From Sulfurovum sp. TSL1 (lineage in GTDB: Bacteria; Campylobacterota; Campylobacteria; Campylobacterales; Sulfurovaceae): DNA of 64,000 bases. Every line of letters starts with the position of its first letter. The stretch's first letter is position 1. The notes beneath the pieces were generated by a model. The model was given only the letters and a program-made list of their open reading frames with translations, had not been told where the DNA came from and ran no database searches. The translations under genes were made by a program, and so were the position numbers. The stretch is from assembly GCF_019972135.1 (NCBI RefSeq), contig NZ_BPFI01000003.1, positions 62,001 through 126,000 on the forward strand, read 5' to 3'. Positions 36,528 through 45,713 of the stretch are shown piece after piece.

Positions 36528-36634
36528 TTTAATCTTTCAAACAAATCAAAATCAAAATAAAACCCTTTAAGTTCACCTTCTTGATGATAATTAAATCCAA
36601 TTTTATTATAAAGTGTTTTTATATAAACTAACAT
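36524..36634 (-). CDS. small ORF or gene remnant between two glycosyltransferases
   Basis: A 36-codon frame starting MLVYIKTLYNKIGFNYHQEG and ending FDFDLFERLK. It begins after the upstream glycosyltransferase stop; the frame can be extended back to an ATG at 36715, inside that gene. Its TGA overlaps the ATG of the next glycosyltransferase as ATGA, as expected of a translated link in the operon. The LYNKIGF piece weakly resembles an acetyltransferase C-terminus, so it may be the tail of a lost gene. No firm family. Confidence 0.35.
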   Translation of the reverse strand: MLVYIKTLYNKIGFNYHQEGELKGFYFDFDLFERLK

Positions 36635-36644
36635 TCTTCTACTT

Positions 36645-37508
36645 TTATTGAATATATTTGAACAATTTAAAATAATTAAAAACATTCCTAATTTGTTCAT
36701 CATTTTTATATTCATTTACATTCACATGCCACAAAGCATCATCTTGAGAACCTTGAATCGTAGGAAACTCGGTACTTTTCTCATTAACCATTACTGTTTT
36801 AGTGTTGTTTAACAATGCCATTGCTTTAAACCAAATATCATCACCTATAGGTGATAAGTTTAGAAATAATTCTTTATCCAATACTTTATTATGCAACGAA
36901 TTAGATGGATATAGGATTCCTCCTACACCTGTAGGGAATAAGTTAAAAGATGGTTGATTATTTTCAGGAGGACCCCAATTTAAATATGTTTCCAATTGAT
37001 GATCATTAACTTTTTTCATGAAAGCACATCTATAAGCAATTATAGCATTGGGAAACTCTTTAAATTTACTATATAGTCCTTCTATAAAAAACTTAGGATA
37101 TATAACATCGTCATCGCAAGTTATAATATTACTTTCTTTAAATTCCTTAATTGTATAAATAAGTTTTTTGTATGATCTTAGATTTTCATTAACAATCCTT
37201 ATTTCTAAGCCCCTTGATTTCAATTTGAAGATTTTTTGTGGAATTTTTCCCTCATTTAATTCATCTTTTGCTAACCATAATATAATTTTATCAGGTTTAA
37301 TTGTTTGATTCATTAAAGATTCTATCGTTAAATAAACAATATTGAATCGCTTTGGATATGTTGTTAAACTAACTATTAACGGTTGATTTCTTGAATAAAA
37401 ATTAACGCCAGAACTTCTCTTTACTAAGTTGTATAACCTATATTTGACAACCTCTAATTTATTTTTTAATCTATTCATTTTATTTATTAATCTACTTTTT
37501 ATTTCCAT
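36645..37508 (-). CDS. glycosyltransferase-like protein
   Basis: 287 residues. Core features are PLIVSLTTYPKRFNIVYLTIESLMNQTIKPDKIILWLAKDE and IITCDDDVIYPKFFIEGLY with a DDD metal motif; then GVGGILYPSNSLHNKVLDKELFLNLSPIGDDIWFKAMALL. This resembles small glycosyltransferases of surface-glycan loci. It overlaps the flippase gene by 10 bp. Very AT-rich codon use, like the rest of the island. Confidence 0.75.
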   Translation of the reverse strand: MEIKSRLINKMNRLKNKLEVVKYRLYNLVKRSSGVNFYSRNQPLIVSLTTYPKRFNIVYLTIESLMNQTIKPDKIILWLAKDELNEGKIPQKIFKLKSRGLEIRIVNENLRSYKKLIYTIKEFKESNIITCDDDVIYPKFFIEGLYSKFKEFPNAIIAYRCAFMKKVNDHQLETYLNWGPPENNQPSFNLFPTGVGGILYPSNSLHNKVLDKELFLNLSPIGDDIWFKAMALLNNTKTVMVNEKSTEFPTIQGSQDDALWHVNVNEYKNDEQIRNVFNYFKLFKYIQ

Positions 37509-38818
37509 AATTTTTTACCTATTCTTATGAAATTAAACGCTTGCGTTTGTTGCCAAAAACATCTTTTAGTTTTGCTATAAAAGAATAACCCAAAATAATT
37601 TGCGATAAAATAAGAAATCAATGTAGCAACTGCAGCACCCTGAATATACATTTTTTGGATAAGAACATAATTCAAAAATACATTGATTATTGCACCTACT
37701 GTAGTTCTAATCATCCCGTTTATCATCAAATTTTCAGAGATAATCCACTTAGCATTAGCTACCCCTAAAAATGTAAAAACACCTGCCCAAATATGTATCA
37801 TCAATACACTGCCAGCTTGATTATATTGATTTCCATAGAGGAGATTCACCACCCAGTCAGACAGGTAGGTCATAGGAAGTGCAATAGCTACCGCCATCCA
37901 CACCATAAGGTCATACAACTTTTGAAGTCTGACATAATAAAGCTCTTCACTGATTTTTTTGGCATTAATAATAGCAGGGAAAAGCGATGAAGTCATCACC
38001 ATAGGTATGAAGTACCAAGCTTCACTCAGTCTTACAGCTACAGCATATTGTCCCACCGCGTGACTGTCAAGCATCTCTTTAATCATCACCTGGTCTATCT
38101 TCATATAAATTGTTACAACTATTCCACTTAATATAAGTGGCCAACTAGCTTTTAACAAACTAAAAGCTACATTTTTTTCAAACTCCCATAATTTCAAAAA
38201 AAGGTGATTATGTAAATAAAAATACAAAAAACCCATAGCTAATACAAAACTGTCGAACATTACTACCCAAGCAAATGCGATTAAAGGAGCCTCATTGAGA
38301 AGGAGTATGATTTTTATCATAGTTGAGATGAAAAGAGTTATGATATTTGCATAAACTACATACTTACTCAATACTTTACTTTGAAAATACATATCTATTA
38401 CATTAAAACTTTGAAATATGGTTGCAGAGGCAATTATAAATATCAGTATGTTTGTATAGTGATCATTAGACGTAAAATTAACAGCAATGGCCAAGAAAAG
38501 TAAAACTCCAAAAGCGCCAATTAATTTAAGTACAAACGCTGTTCCTAATAGCACATCCCGTTTACTCTCATCCTTCACAAGTTCTCGTATGACAATCCCG
38601 TCTAATCCCAATGTAGCAATAGGCGTAAAAAGTCCTACAAAACTTTGAGCATAAGAAAATAGACCAAATTGTTCTGGACCAAGGTACCTTGCCACCCAGA
38701 TCCCGACAAAAAGCCCCACAACCATGCGCAGGATTTTTTCCGCAAAAAGCCATGAAGTATTTTTAAAGTACCTCATAAAGCCTTGATGATTTTTAAGAGA
38801 TTTTAATTTTGTGATCAT
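37499..38818 (-). CDS. Wzx-type oligosaccharide flippase
   Basis: 439 residues with about 12 predicted membrane segments. The N-terminal KNTSWLFAEKILRMVVGLFVGIWVARYLGPEQFGLFSYAQSFVGLF is a classic polysaccharide-transporter (Wzx/RfbX) start. Later segments include GIVVTIYMKIDQVMIKEML and AVGQYAVAVRLSEAWYFIPMVM. It is expected to flip undecaprenyl-diphosphate-linked glycan across the inner membrane. It is the first gene of the minus-strand operon that ends with pglB, and takes the place of the ABC flippase PglK of Campylobacter. Confidence 0.88.
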   Translation of the reverse strand: MITKLKSLKNHQGFMRYFKNTSWLFAEKILRMVVGLFVGIWVARYLGPEQFGLFSYAQSFVGLFTPIATLGLDGIVIRELVKDESKRDVLLGTAFVLKLIGAFGVLLFLAIAVNFTSNDHYTNILIFIIASATIFQSFNVIDMYFQSKVLSKYVVYANIITLFISTMIKIILLLNEAPLIAFAWVVMFDSFVLAMGFLYFYLHNHLFLKLWEFEKNVAFSLLKASWPLILSGIVVTIYMKIDQVMIKEMLDSHAVGQYAVAVRLSEAWYFIPMVMTSSLFPAIINAKKISEELYYVRLQKLYDLMVWMAVAIALPMTYLSDWVVNLLYGNQYNQAGSVLMIHIWAGVFTFLGVANAKWIISENLMINGMIRTTVGAIINVFLNYVLIQKMYIQGAAVATLISYFIANYFGLFFYSKTKRCFWQQTQAFNFIRIGKKLWK

Positions 38819-39086
38819 TTTATTGTATCTCGATACAGCAGCATATTGTCTATTCTCATTTTACATTATTTAATTTTGCAATATTATATCTAAATAAAAA
38901 CTCTTATCTTTAAACTATTCTTTGTATATACTTAATATTCATATAACTTGCCTATACGCCTATCCTTCCTATCACCATTAACACCTTTTACTCATAAATA
39001 ACTATTATATCCCAAATACACCCATTCATATAATATTTACCCGATTATGCTATAATTTTCCAACTTATTAGGGAAACGAAAACTAT
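38819..39086. other. AT-rich divergent intergenic region
   Basis: 268 bp between the flippase and the SurA-like gene, transcribed apart. It is strongly AT-rich and should hold both promoters. I see no long inverted repeat, tRNA or credible small ORF in it. Confidence 0.4.
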
Positions 39087-39902
39087 ATGAAAAAACTTAT
39101 TCTACTTGGACTTCTTACATTACTGACACTCTCACAGGCTAAAATGGTGGATGCCATTGCCATCATCGTTGAGGGAGAACCTATCACCACTGCAGAGATA
39201 CGTGCGGTACAAACACAAATGCAGGTTTCCAAAGAGCAGGCCACTGATCTTCTTATCCAGGACCGCCTACAGAAATCGGCCATGAAAGATGTACAGATCG
39301 CTGAAGCAGATGTCGATGCAAAAATAGCAACGATCGCAGCACAGAACAACCTTACGGTTCCTAAAATGCAAAAGATACTGAAAGAACAGGGTACCACATG
39401 GAACCAATATCGAGCAAGTGTCAAAGAAGCGATGAAAAAAGAAAAGTTCTTTCAGGAAAATGTGGTCAGTTCTATCCCGGCGCCAAGCGAAGATGAACTC
39501 AATCTTTTTTACAGAAACCACCAGGATGAATTTACCATTCCTGCCTCTGTCAACCTGATCGAATACTCTGCACCTACAGAAGATAAGATAAAGCACTTTC
39601 TTCAGACCAAAGATCCAAAAGGTGTAAAAAGCCGCTCTGTCACAAAGCAGACCAAGGACCTCAACCCTGCTTTGCTTGGCAGTATCTTGCAAACACAAGA
39701 CGGTTCCTTTACGCGTCCTTTTAATGCAGGAGACCGGTATATAAGCTATCAGGTGCTTTCCAAGAAGGGCAAGGTGAATATGTCTTTTGAAGCAGCCCAG
39801 GGTGCCGTTGCCGCAAAATGGAGACAACAGCAGCAAAGTAAAGCGCTCAAAGACTATTTTGAAAAGATCAAAACAAACGCTGATATACAAATACTCAGAT
39901 AA
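39087..39902 (+). CDS. SurA-like periplasmic chaperone / peptidyl-prolyl isomerase family
   Basis: 271 residues with a signal peptide (KKLILLGLLTLLTLSQA, cleavage near residue 18). A SurA-type N-terminal helical domain follows (VDAIAIIVEGEPITTAEIRAV, LLIQDRLQKSAMKDVQI). A middle region aligned with parvulin is degenerate and short, and a C-terminal helix (FEAAQGAVAAKWRQQQQSKALKDYFEKI) completes it. It resembles the chaperone-only SurA-like proteins of Campylobacter. It probably helps outer-membrane protein folding. 27 bp upstream of dcd. Confidence 0.78.
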   Translation: MKKLILLGLLTLLTLSQAKMVDAIAIIVEGEPITTAEIRAVQTQMQVSKEQATDLLIQDRLQKSAMKDVQIAEADVDAKIATIAAQNNLTVPKMQKILKEQGTTWNQYRASVKEAMKKEKFFQENVVSSIPAPSEDELNLFYRNHQDEFTIPASVNLIEYSAPTEDKIKHFLQTKDPKGVKSRSVTKQTKDLNPALLGSILQTQDGSFTRPFNAGDRYISYQVLSKKGKVNMSFEAAQGAVAAKWRQQQQSKALKDYFEKIKTNADIQILR

Positions 39903-39929
39903 CATCTTATTTATAAACGAAGGAAGAAC

Positions 39930-40496
39930 ATGGGACTAAAATCCGATAAATGGATACGCGAAAAATCACTGAACGAAGCAATGATCACCCCTTTTTGTGA
40001 AGGACTGGTAGGAGAGGGAGTCGTCAGTTACGGGCTAAGCTCATACGGCTATGACATTCGTGTTACGGATGAATTTAAGATCTTTACGAACATCAACGCC
40101 GAAGTGGTGGATCCAAAAGATTTTAATGAGAACAATGTGGTGGATTTTAAGGGGGATGTCTGTATCGTGCCTCCTAACTCTTTTGCCCTTGCAAGAACCG
40201 TAGAGTACTTTAAAATGCCAAGCGATACTTTGGCGATCTGTCTGGGGAAAAGTACCTATGCACGTTGCGGTATCATCGTGAATGTGACACCGTTCGAACC
40301 TGGTTTTGAAGGGCATATCACGATAGAAATATCCAACACCACACCCCTGCCTGCGAAGATCTACGCCAACGAGGGTATCGCGCAGGTCCTATTCTTGCAG
40401 GGCGACGAACAGTGTGAGACGACATATAAAGACAGGTCAGGTAAATACCAAAGTCAAACAGGTATCACGCTCCCGAGAATCCTCAAGAAAAGCTAG
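39930..40496 (+). CDS. dcd: dCTP deaminase
   Basis: 188 residues, matching Dcd: [70 protein letters not shown], then [17 protein letters not shown]. Deaminates dCTP to dUTP for dTMP synthesis. The catalytic Glu is in the EPGFEGH motif. An AAGGAAG site lies just ahead of the start. Co-oriented with the SurA-like gene. Confidence 0.96.
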   Translation: MGLKSDKWIREKSLNEAMITPFCEGLVGEGVVSYGLSSYGYDIRVTDEFKIFTNINAEVVDPKDFNENNVVDFKGDVCIVPPNSFALARTVEYFKMPSDTLAICLGKSTYARCGIIVNVTPFEPGFEGHITIEISNTTPLPAKIYANEGIAQVLFLQGDEQCETTYKDRSGKYQSQTGITLPRILKKS

Positions 40497-40517
40497 CCCC
40501 GAAGCACGCCATTTTCC

Positions 40518-40546
40518 TTCACGCCAAAGTTAAGCTTTGGTGTGAA
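40518..40546 (+). terminator. hairpin after dcd
   Basis: TTCACGCCAAAG (40518-40529) pairs with CTTTGGTGTGAA (40535-40546), a 12-bp stem with one G-T pair and a 5-base loop, 22 bp past the dcd stop. No T run follows. Probable transcript 3'-end hairpin. Confidence 0.55.
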
Positions 40547-40621
40547 ACCACTTCATCGTTAAAAAGACCATACTACAGAAAAATACAGCTATAATTCCGC
40601 ATCTATCTATAAAGGATGTGC

Positions 40622-41605
40622 ATGCGTTATTTTTACAGTTCTTTTGTCATTTTGGCACTGGGCATTGTCGGAGCTTATTTTTTGGGCGGTATAGCCGCTG
40701 TCTATATCACTTTTCTGCTGATCATTCTTGAGGTCTCTCTTTCCTTTGACAATGCCGTGGTCAATGCAAAAGTGCTTGAGACCATGGACCCTGTCTGGCA
40801 GAAACGGTTTATACTTTTCGGTATTCCGATCGCCGTATTCGGTATGCGACTGGTTTTCCCTCTGGCCATTGTATCCGTAGCATCAGGCATGGGGTTCTTT
40901 GAGACGCTTGACGTTGCGATACACCAGCCCGGGAAGTATGAAGCGATACTGAAAACCACGGAGGCAAGCATCTTTGCATTTGGTGGCGCTTTTTTGTTGA
41001 TGGTCTTTTTGGATTTCTTTTTTGAAGAACGGGAGATCAAGTGGGTCAGGTTCATTGAAGGCTCGAAGATCATGAAGCATTTTTCGGCGGTAGCGAACAT
41101 TGAACTTATCCTGGCCATTCTTACCGGGATAGTTCTGGGGCACATCACTCAGGATTTTACTGTGCTTTTAGCCTTTATGTACGGCGTGCTGCTTCATTCT
41201 CTGCTTGGCATGCTCGATCACTTTCTTTCTACAGAAACAGTCAGAAGCGGTATTGCAGGATTTGTCTATCTAGAGGTACTTGATGCAAGCTTCAGTTTCG
41301 ACGGCGTCATAGGGGCGTTTGCACTGACAAGCAATATCTTTATCATCATGATCGGTCTTGGTGTAGGAGCCATGTTCGTGCGGAGCCTCACCCTCTATTT
41401 TGTCGAACACAAGACCCTTTCGGTATTTCGCTATCTGGAACACGGCGCGCATTATGCCATTGGGATCCTGGCCTTTATCATGCTCATCAAGATCAATCTG
41501 CACATCAGTGAAGTGATCACGGGGACGATCGGTATCGGGCTGATAACCCTGGCTTTCCTTCATTCTATATGGGAAAACAAAAGAGCACAGGATAAAACAC
41601 TATAA
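40622..41605 (+). CDS. TerC/DUF475-family integral membrane protein
   Basis: 327 residues with about nine membrane segments. LEVSLSFDNAVVNAKVL near the N-terminus and DASFSFDGVIGAFALTSNIFIIMIGLGVGAMFVRSLTLYFVEH later are the paired acidic motifs of the TerC superfamily. These proteins are linked to metal-ion (Mn) export or tellurite resistance; the exact role here is unknown. The start MRYFYSSF has AAAGGA 5 bp upstream; an ATG two codons earlier overlaps that site. Its 3' end overlaps asnB by 6 bp (convergent). Confidence 0.82.
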   Translation: MRYFYSSFVILALGIVGAYFLGGIAAVYITFLLIILEVSLSFDNAVVNAKVLETMDPVWQKRFILFGIPIAVFGMRLVFPLAIVSVASGMGFFETLDVAIHQPGKYEAILKTTEASIFAFGGAFLLMVFLDFFFEEREIKWVRFIEGSKIMKHFSAVANIELILAILTGIVLGHITQDFTVLLAFMYGVLLHSLLGMLDHFLSTETVRSGIAGFVYLEVLDASFSFDGVIGAFALTSNIFIIMIGLGVGAMFVRSLTLYFVEHKTLSVFRYLEHGAHYAIGILAFIMLIKINLHISEVITGTIGIGLITLAFLHSIWENKRAQDKTL

Positions 41606-43390
41606 CCCTTTTTGCTCCAGCCATTTGCATAGCATATAGAGAGAGAAGAGATGTTGCTTGAACATCCCCTTCTCCCCTTTTTCCAAATACATTTCAAGTT
41701 CAGGTTCATTAAAGAGGTGCATCTTTTCCTGTATCCGTCCGATGACCTCCAGCTCTCCACTCTCCTGCAGCCACTCCATATAAGGATAGTTAAATCCTTT
41801 TTTCTTACGATCGACGATCTCTTCGGGAAGGTACTTTCTGGCGACACTTTTCACCAGTGCCTTGGAAGGTTTCAGCATACGAAGCTCCGGGGTACAGGAG
41901 AATGCTGCAGCGACCACTTCTTTGTCCAGAAATGGACTTCTTGCCTCGACACTGTGCGCCATGCTCATACGGTCAAGCTTTTGCAGAAAGACATTGCCCA
42001 ACATCACCTTGAGATCTACAAAACTGTACCATTCTATAGGCGAGATGTGCCCACTCTGCTCAAACTCTTTCCTATAGGGTTCAAGTGCTTCTAAAGAATG
42101 GTTATCTTTCACATTCATACGCAGTAATCTGTTTTGCTGAAGGTCGGTAAACAGTTCTGCAGTGGAGCGGAACAGTGTACTCCCTTCAAAGATACGTTTG
42201 TACCACTCCCACTCTTTGTGCATAGAGAAATGCGACTTGAAATAGTGTTTCAGCCATCCTTTGAACTCCAGTCCTTTGGCCAGTTCCAGATCATAAAACT
42301 CTTTATAGGTTCTGTATCCCATGAAGAGTTCATCGCTTCCATCACCGGTCAGAACTACTTTAAAGCCCTCTTGATGGACTACCTTCATCAAGTGGTAAAG
42401 AGGCAGCATCGCAGGGTCAGCCAAAGGCTCATCCAGAGAAGACACCACCTCCTCTATCGTTTGCAAAAAGTCTGCTTTACTGAAGCATACTTCATGATGG
42501 TTGGACTTTATATGTTCTGCTGCCGTTCTGGCAAAAGGACGCTCGTCATACTTCTCATATCCTTCATACCCAATACTGAAGGTATCTACCCGCTGCTTCA
42601 AAGAAGCCATTGCAGAGATAAGAGAAGAGTCCACCCCTCCGGAAAGCAGACAGGCGAACTTGACCTCTTTGGGCAAGCGCAATGTTACAGACTCCAGAAG
42701 TGCTTTTTCCAAGGTCTGTACTGCATGATCTTCGTTTTCTATGACTTCTGTCTTCTTAAGTGGTGTATAATACTTTTTCTTTATTATCCTCTTCTCTGCC
42801 AAAACAAAGGTGATCATTTCGGCTGCATCGACTTGATAGATATGCCTATCAAACGTCCGGGGAGAAAGTGGTGTCTGAAAAGAGAGGTACTGTGTCAGCA
42901 TCTCTCTGTTAAATGTAAGCGGAATAAGCGAATGGATGGCTTTCATTTCACTGGCAAATACCAATCGCTGGGTATCCAAACTGTAATAGACCGGTTTCTT
43001 TCCAAAGGGATCACGGAATAATTTGACCTCTGCCTCTGCGATGACGGCAATGGCGAACATGCCCCGAAGATATGTGACAAAATCATCTCCCCAGACCCTG
43101 TATGCTTCATGCAGGACATCTACCTCACTTGCTGCATGAAGACGAAGTGTTTCCGCCAATGCTTCATAGTTATAGATCTCACCGTTAAAAAGTATCTCTA
43201 CGCCATTACGGCTGATGATTTGAGTGGGTGTTTTCGTTACATTTGTCACAGCAAGCCGATGGACACCAAGAAAATAGCGGTCCCTCACAGAGGTAACCTG
43301 TGCATCTATTCCCCGATGGGCCAATGTGTGAAAAGCCTCTTTGGCTTTTGCCTCCTCATAGGTTCCGATAATTCCAAATATTGCACACAC
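41600..43390 (-). CDS. asnB: asparagine synthase (glutamine-hydrolysing)
   Basis: 596 residues. The N-terminal class II glutaminase begins MCAIFGIIG, so Cys2 is the nucleophile after Met removal; LAHRGIDAQ and FNGEIYNYEAL follow. The C-terminal synthetase domain has the ATP loop LLSGGVDSSLISA and DKLDRMSMAHSVEARSPFLDKEVV. It makes Asn from Asp, Gln and ATP. AsnB homologues also occur in surface-glycan loci, but this one lies apart from the glycan island. Confidence 0.93.
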   Translation of the reverse strand: MCAIFGIIGTYEEAKAKEAFHTLAHRGIDAQVTSVRDRYFLGVHRLAVTNVTKTPTQIISRNGVEILFNGEIYNYEALAETLRLHAASEVDVLHEAYRVWGDDFVTYLRGMFAIAVIAEAEVKLFRDPFGKKPVYYSLDTQRLVFASEMKAIHSLIPLTFNREMLTQYLSFQTPLSPRTFDRHIYQVDAAEMITFVLAEKRIIKKKYYTPLKKTEVIENEDHAVQTLEKALLESVTLRLPKEVKFACLLSGGVDSSLISAMASLKQRVDTFSIGYEGYEKYDERPFARTAAEHIKSNHHEVCFSKADFLQTIEEVVSSLDEPLADPAMLPLYHLMKVVHQEGFKVVLTGDGSDELFMGYRTYKEFYDLELAKGLEFKGWLKHYFKSHFSMHKEWEWYKRIFEGSTLFRSTAELFTDLQQNRLLRMNVKDNHSLEALEPYRKEFEQSGHISPIEWYSFVDLKVMLGNVFLQKLDRMSMAHSVEARSPFLDKEVVAAAFSCTPELRMLKPSKALVKSVARKYLPEEIVDRKKKGFNYPYMEWLQESGELEVIGRIQEKMHLFNEPELEMYLEKGEKGMFKQHLFSLYMLCKWLEQKGL

Positions 43391-43514
43391 CTATCGAACT
43401 CCTTGGTTCTTACTGGTTTTCACCATTCTGCTTGCTTAAAATAATACTCTTCTCTTGCTTTTACTCTCTTTTGTGTTACAATGCCAAAAATTGTTCAGTA
43501 TAAAGTAAGTAAAT

Positions 43515-45713
43515 ATGAAAAACCTAATTATAGTAGAATCACCTGCTAAAGCACGTACCATTACCAGTTTCCTCAATAAAGACTATAAAGTCATCGCCTC
43601 AAAAGGGCATATTCGTGACCTTCCGAAAAGTACTTTTGGTATTACGGTCGATGATGAGAACGGTGATCTTATACCCAAATACTCCATCCCAAGAGATGCG
43701 AACCCCACGGTCAAAGAGTTAAAGAAACTTGCCAAAGAAGCGGAAACGGTCTTTATCGCAACGGATGAGGACCGCGAGGGTGAGGCGATCGGGTATCATA
43801 TCGCCAAGGCGATCGGAAGAGAACCTACTGAACTTCCGCGTATCGTCTTTCATGAGATCACCAAAAATGCCATACAGCATGCACTTGAAACCCCGCGTAA
43901 GGTTGATATGGACTCTGTGGATGCACAGCAGACAAGAAGACTGCTTGACCGTATCGTAGGGTACAAACTTTCACCTCTGCTTGCCAGCAAGATCCAAAAA
44001 GGTCTGAGTGCAGGTAGAGTACAAAGTTCGACACTGAAACTGGTAGTAGACAGGGAACGCGAGATCAAAGCGTTCGTGCCTGAAGAGTATTGGACGATCG
44101 ATGCACTGTTTGAAAAAGACATCGAAGCATCTATCTATGATTATAACGGTCTCAAGATAGAGAAACTGACGGTCAAAACGGAGGCAGATGCCACAGAGAT
44201 CGTTGCTTCGGCCAAAAGTGAATCCTTTATCGTGGCTTCATTGGAAAAGACCAAAAGAAAGACCAAAACACCTCCACCGTTCATGACTTCAACCCTGCAG
44301 CAGACAGCCTCTACCCAACTGGGATTTTCGCCTAAAAAAACGATGATGGTCGCACAAAAGCTCTATGAAGGGGTGAAAACCGACAAAGGTACCATGGGGG
44401 TCATTACCTATATGAGAACCGACTCACTGAACCTTGCAAAAGAGGCGGTAACCGCAGCAAGAGAGTACATCCAAAACACTTACGGGGAGAAATATCTCCC
44501 CGCTAAAGCAAAGAACTATGCCACAAAGTCCAAAGGTGCACAGGAAGCCCATGAGGCGATCCGCCCTACGATGATCGAGTTTGACGGCAAGACCGCGGCA
44601 GACTATCTCTCTGTCGATGAACTGAAACTCTATAGACTGATCTACAACCGATTCCTGGCCTGTCAGATGACAGAAGCAGAGATGGAGTCACAGACACTCC
44701 TCTTCAAAGGGGATAAATGTACCTTCAAAGCCAGCGGAAGAAAACTTCTTTTTGACGGGTTCTATAAGGTCACAGGGTATACCGATAAAGACAAACTCTT
44801 GCCGGAACTGGCAAAAGGTCAAGCGGTTAGTCTGGATCAGATCAAGCAAGAGCAGCATTTTACAGAACCGCCTGCACGCTACAACGAAGCCAGTCTCATC
44901 AAGAAGCTGGAGTCACTGGGTATCGGGCGTCCGAGTACCTATGCCCCTACTGTCACCACACTTCAGACACGTAAATACATTGAAATAGAGAAAAAACGTA
45001 TCCACCCTACAGAGATCGCCTTTACGGTCACAGAGATGCTTGAAAAGCATTTCCCTGAGATCGTAGACAGCGGGTTTACGTCCAACATGGAAGAGACACT
45101 TGATGAGATAGCGGAAGGAAACACCGACTGGCAAACGGTTCTCAAAGCATTCTACACCCCGTTTTTACAGAAGGTAGAAGAGGGGAAAAAGAAGATCAAA
45201 AGTCTTAAGGTGGCCATCCCTACTGGGGAAAAATGTCCTAAATGCGACTCCGAACTACTCCTGCGTAAAGGGCGTTATGGCGAATTTATCGCATGCAGCA
45301 ACTTTCCTAAATGCAAATACACCAAAAATCCGGACGGTACAGAGGTCGAAGGACCGGAAGAGACGGATGAAAAGTGTGAAAAATGCGGTTCGATGATGGT
45401 GATCAAAAACTCTAAAAGAGGAAAATTCCTTGCCTGTTCTGCCTACCCGAAATGTAAAAACGCAAAGTCTCTTGAACCTGCGAAAGAACTCACCGTTCCC
45501 TGTCCGGAATGTGGAGGAAAAATTCAGGAGAGAGAGGGGAAAAGAGGGAAATTCTTCGGTTGTGTGAACTATCCGAAATGTAAATTCATCGCCAACTTTG
45601 AACCTATAGACAAAAAATGTCCGGAGTGCGGATATACTATGGGGATTAAACATCTCAAAAGCGGTGATGTCTATGAGTGCTTTAAATGTAAACATAAAGA
45701 GGAGGCAAAGTAA
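43515..45713 (+). CDS. topA: DNA topoisomerase I
   Basis: 732 residues. The N-terminal Toprim domain has IVESPAKARTI and ATDEDREGEAIG. The catalytic Tyr299 is in GVITYMRTDS. The C-terminus carries four zinc-ribbon repeats: CPKCDSELLL, CEKCGSMMVI, CPECGGKIQE and CPECGYTMGI units, each closed by a later CxxxPxC-type or CFKC pair. It relaxes negative supercoils. The stop and the bioB start overlap as TAATG. Confidence 0.96.
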   Translation: MKNLIIVESPAKARTITSFLNKDYKVIASKGHIRDLPKSTFGITVDDENGDLIPKYSIPRDANPTVKELKKLAKEAETVFIATDEDREGEAIGYHIAKAIGREPTELPRIVFHEITKNAIQHALETPRKVDMDSVDAQQTRRLLDRIVGYKLSPLLASKIQKGLSAGRVQSSTLKLVVDREREIKAFVPEEYWTIDALFEKDIEASIYDYNGLKIEKLTVKTEADATEIVASAKSESFIVASLEKTKRKTKTPPPFMTSTLQQTASTQLGFSPKKTMMVAQKLYEGVKTDKGTMGVITYMRTDSLNLAKEAVTAAREYIQNTYGEKYLPAKAKNYATKSKGAQEAHEAIRPTMIEFDGKTAADYLSVDELKLYRLIYNRFLACQMTEAEMESQTLLFKGDKCTFKASGRKLLFDGFYKVTGYTDKDKLLPELAKGQAVSLDQIKQEQHFTEPPARYNEASLIKKLESLGIGRPSTYAPTVTTLQTRKYIEIEKKRIHPTEIAFTVTEMLEKHFPEIVDSGFTSNMEETLDEIAEGNTDWQTVLKAFYTPFLQKVEEGKKKIKSLKVAIPTGEKCPKCDSELLLRKGRYGEFIACSNFPKCKYTKNPDGTEVEGPEETDEKCEKCGSMMVIKNSKRGKFLACSAYPKCKNAKSLEPAKELTVPCPECGGKIQEREGKRGKFFGCVNYPKCKFIANFEPIDKKCPECGYTMGIKHLKSGDVYECFKCKHKEEAK

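Noticed and set aside
42134-43021. A 295-residue plus-strand frame antisense to asnB
   Set aside because: AsnB has full family motifs on the opposite strand; the antisense frame shows no domain and is a codon-use artefact.
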